Part shown: piece after piece, positions 5,464 to 6,070 of the stretch
Position numbering within the stretch: position 1 is the stretch's first letter
How the letters are laid out: the number at the start of each line of letters is the position of its first letter
Program-made: the position numbers and the translations under genes
The notes under the pieces: generated by a model
Databases searched by the model: none
The model's input: the letters and a program-made list of their open reading frames with translations, nothing else
What the model was told of the DNA's origin: nothing
From: UKL13-2 sp040379385
GTDB taxonomy: Bacteria; Pseudomonadota; Gammaproteobacteria; Burkholderiales; Usitatibacteraceae
Length of the DNA stretch: 6,070 nucleotides
Reading direction: 5' to 3'
NCBI GenBank assembly: GCA_040379385.1
Contig: JBEILF010000159.1
Span: forward strand, 1 to 6,070

Positions 5464-5709
5464 ATGCCCCACATTCCTCGTGATTTATCGGGCACAGCGC
5501 TCATCCGTGGGCTAGCGGCTTTAGGTTACGCGGTTACCCGCCAAACCGGCGGTCACGTAAGGTTGACCACTGAACAACCCACGACGCACCACCTTACCGT
5601 ACCGTTGCATTCCCCGCTCAGGATTGGCACCCTCGCCGCAATCTTGGCAGCGGTTGAGAGCCACCATCAGCTCTCGCGTGAGGAACTTCTTAAGCTCATC
5701 TTGCGCTAG
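5464..5709 (+). CDS. HicA-like toxin (YcfA/HicA family mRNA interferase)
   Basis: This 81-residue basic protein has the HicA layout: IPRDLSGTALIRGLAALGYA (4-23, first helix with the ALGY turn), a beta strand RQTGGHVRLT (26-35) holding the presumed catalytic His31, a second strand HHLTVPLHSPLRIGTLAAIL (42-61), and a final helix LSREELLKLIL (70-80). Classical HicA toxins carry a Gly-Ser-His triad at the active strand; here it is Gly-Gly-His. HicA proteins adopt a dsRNA-binding-like fold and cleave mRNA; the partner blocks the active site. The ATG at 5464 has GAGAG at 5456-5460 and follows the antitoxin stop by 6 nt, so the two are one operon with antitoxin first, the reverse of the usual hicA-hicB order. 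Toxicity is not shown by sequence alone. Confidence 0.8.
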   Translation: MPHIPRDLSGTALIRGLAALGYAVTRQTGGHVRLTTEQPTTHHLTVPLHSPLRIGTLAAILAAVESHHQLSREELLKLILR

Positions 5710-5725
5710 GTGCAAACCTGCAAGA

Positions 5726-5742
5726 CGCCCGTCCCACGGGCG
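5726..5742 (+). terminator. GC-rich hairpin between the convergent hicA-like and greB genes
   Basis: CGCCCGT (5726-5732) pairs perfectly with ACGGGCG (5736-5742) around loop CCC. Neither side has a proper T run (ATTTCAGCACTTTT follows on the + strand, TCTTGC on the - strand), so intrinsic termination would be inefficient. Its position between convergent genes suits a shared stop signal. The right arm can alternatively pair with GCCCGT at 5768-5773. Confidence 0.4.
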
Positions 5743-5772
5743 ATTTCAGCACTTTTGGCTTGAAGATGCCCG
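5736..5772 (+). repeat. Imperfect hairpin repeat, right copy (B)
   Basis: It has the same length and end sequences (ACGGGC to GCCCG) as the copy at 4895-4931, with internal ATTTC, AGCA, TTT and TGAA shared in order. Here the ends pair for 6 bp (ACGGGC 5736-5741 with GCCCGT 5768-5773). A short internal repeat, AAGACGCCCGT (5722-5732) and AAGATGCCCGT (5763-5773), shows that the unit itself is duplicated. Confidence 0.4.
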
Positions 5773-5790
5773 TGGATAGGGAAGTTTTGG

Positions 5791-6070
5791 TTACTCCTGC
5801 GGCTTCACCACATTCAGGCTAATCGGTGCCTGTGGAACAAACGCATCGATCTCGACAGCCTCGTAACGTACCTCCAGAATATCGAGCTCCTCACGGCCGC
5901 CCGGCGCATGCAACGTCACGCTGTCGCCTTCGCGGGCTTTCATCAGCGCACGCGCCAACGGTGAAATCCAGGTGATGTAGTTGCGCGCGAGATCGAGCTC
6001 ATCAATGCCGACAATGGTGACTGTTTTTTCCAGTCCAGTCGCATTCGAATAGACCACGGTCGCGCCAAAA
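5791..6070 (-). CDS. greB: Transcription elongation factor GreB, C-terminal part (5' end beyond window)
   Basis: The last 92 codons are visible on the - strand, ending at TAA (5793-5791); the frame continues through the window edge (FGATVVYSNATG), so the GTG at 6057 is an internal valine. The fragment is the C-terminal FKBP-like domain of a GreA/GreB factor, with VTIVGIDELDL, NYITWISPLARALMKAREGD and LDILEVRYE. The form ITWISPLARALMKAREGD fits GreB of betaproteobacteria better than GreA. GreB binds the RNA polymerase secondary channel and stimulates cleavage of backtracked RNA; the catalytic acidic tip lies in the N-terminal coiled coil, which is not in the window. About 18 residues (AVEIDAFVPQAPISLNVV and on) extend past the domain core. 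The gene converges on the hicA-like gene and has no functional link to the transporter. Confidence 0.9.
   Translation of the reverse strand, partial: FGATVVYSNATGLEKTVTIVGIDELDLARNYITWISPLARALMKAREGDSVTLHAPGGREELDILEVRYEAVEIDAFVPQAPISLNVVKPQE

Overview
The window carries most of an ABC-type uptake operon of the phosphonate (Phn) class on the + strand (1-4875), an accessory block with a HicB/HicA-like toxin-antitoxin pair and unusual non-coding DNA (4876-5790), and the end of a convergent greB gene on the - strand (5791-6070). The GreB C-terminal sequence (motif SPLARALMKAREGD), the moderately high GC content, and the dense operon packing with GTG and TTG starts suggest a betaproteobacterium. 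That assignment is an inference from sequence style, not a database match.

Region 1 (1-4875). Three paralogous PhnD-type periplasmic binding proteins lie in tandem: the first is cut by the window edge (1-251), the others are complete (267-1358 and 1355-2401). They are followed by one PhnC ATPase (2418-3188) and two different PhnE permeases (3185-4078 and 4075-4875). Spacings are 15 nt, 4-nt overlap, 16 nt, 4-nt overlap and 4-nt overlap, so this reads as one translationally coupled transcript whose promoter lies upstream of the window. The expected assembly is a PhnC dimer on a PhnE1/PhnE2 heterodimer, fed by up to three binding proteins. No C-P lyase, phosphonatase or phosphite dehydrogenase gene is visible, so the actual substrate (phosphonate, phosphite, phosphate ester) cannot be named.

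Region 2 (4876-5250, about 375 nt without a credible gene). This stretch holds a possible sigma70-type promoter (4950-4978), three clear stem-loops (4991-5024, 5031-5055, 5107-5136), a TATACT box (5170-5175) and a hairpin running into six T residues (5188-5207). Together these could be a structured RNA of roughly 220 nt or a long leader for the toxin-antitoxin genes. Imperfect copies of a 37-nt hairpin element (4895-4931 and 5736-5772) bracket this stretch and the toxin-antitoxin pair, so the block may be an inserted module.

Region 3 (5251-5709). A 68-aa HicB-like partial antitoxin lacking a DNA-binding domain is followed after 6 nt by an 81-aa HicA-like toxin.

Region 4 (5710-6070). A hairpin-rich convergent intergenic spacer of 81 nt precedes the 3' end of greB, a transcript-cleavage factor unrelated in function to the transporter.
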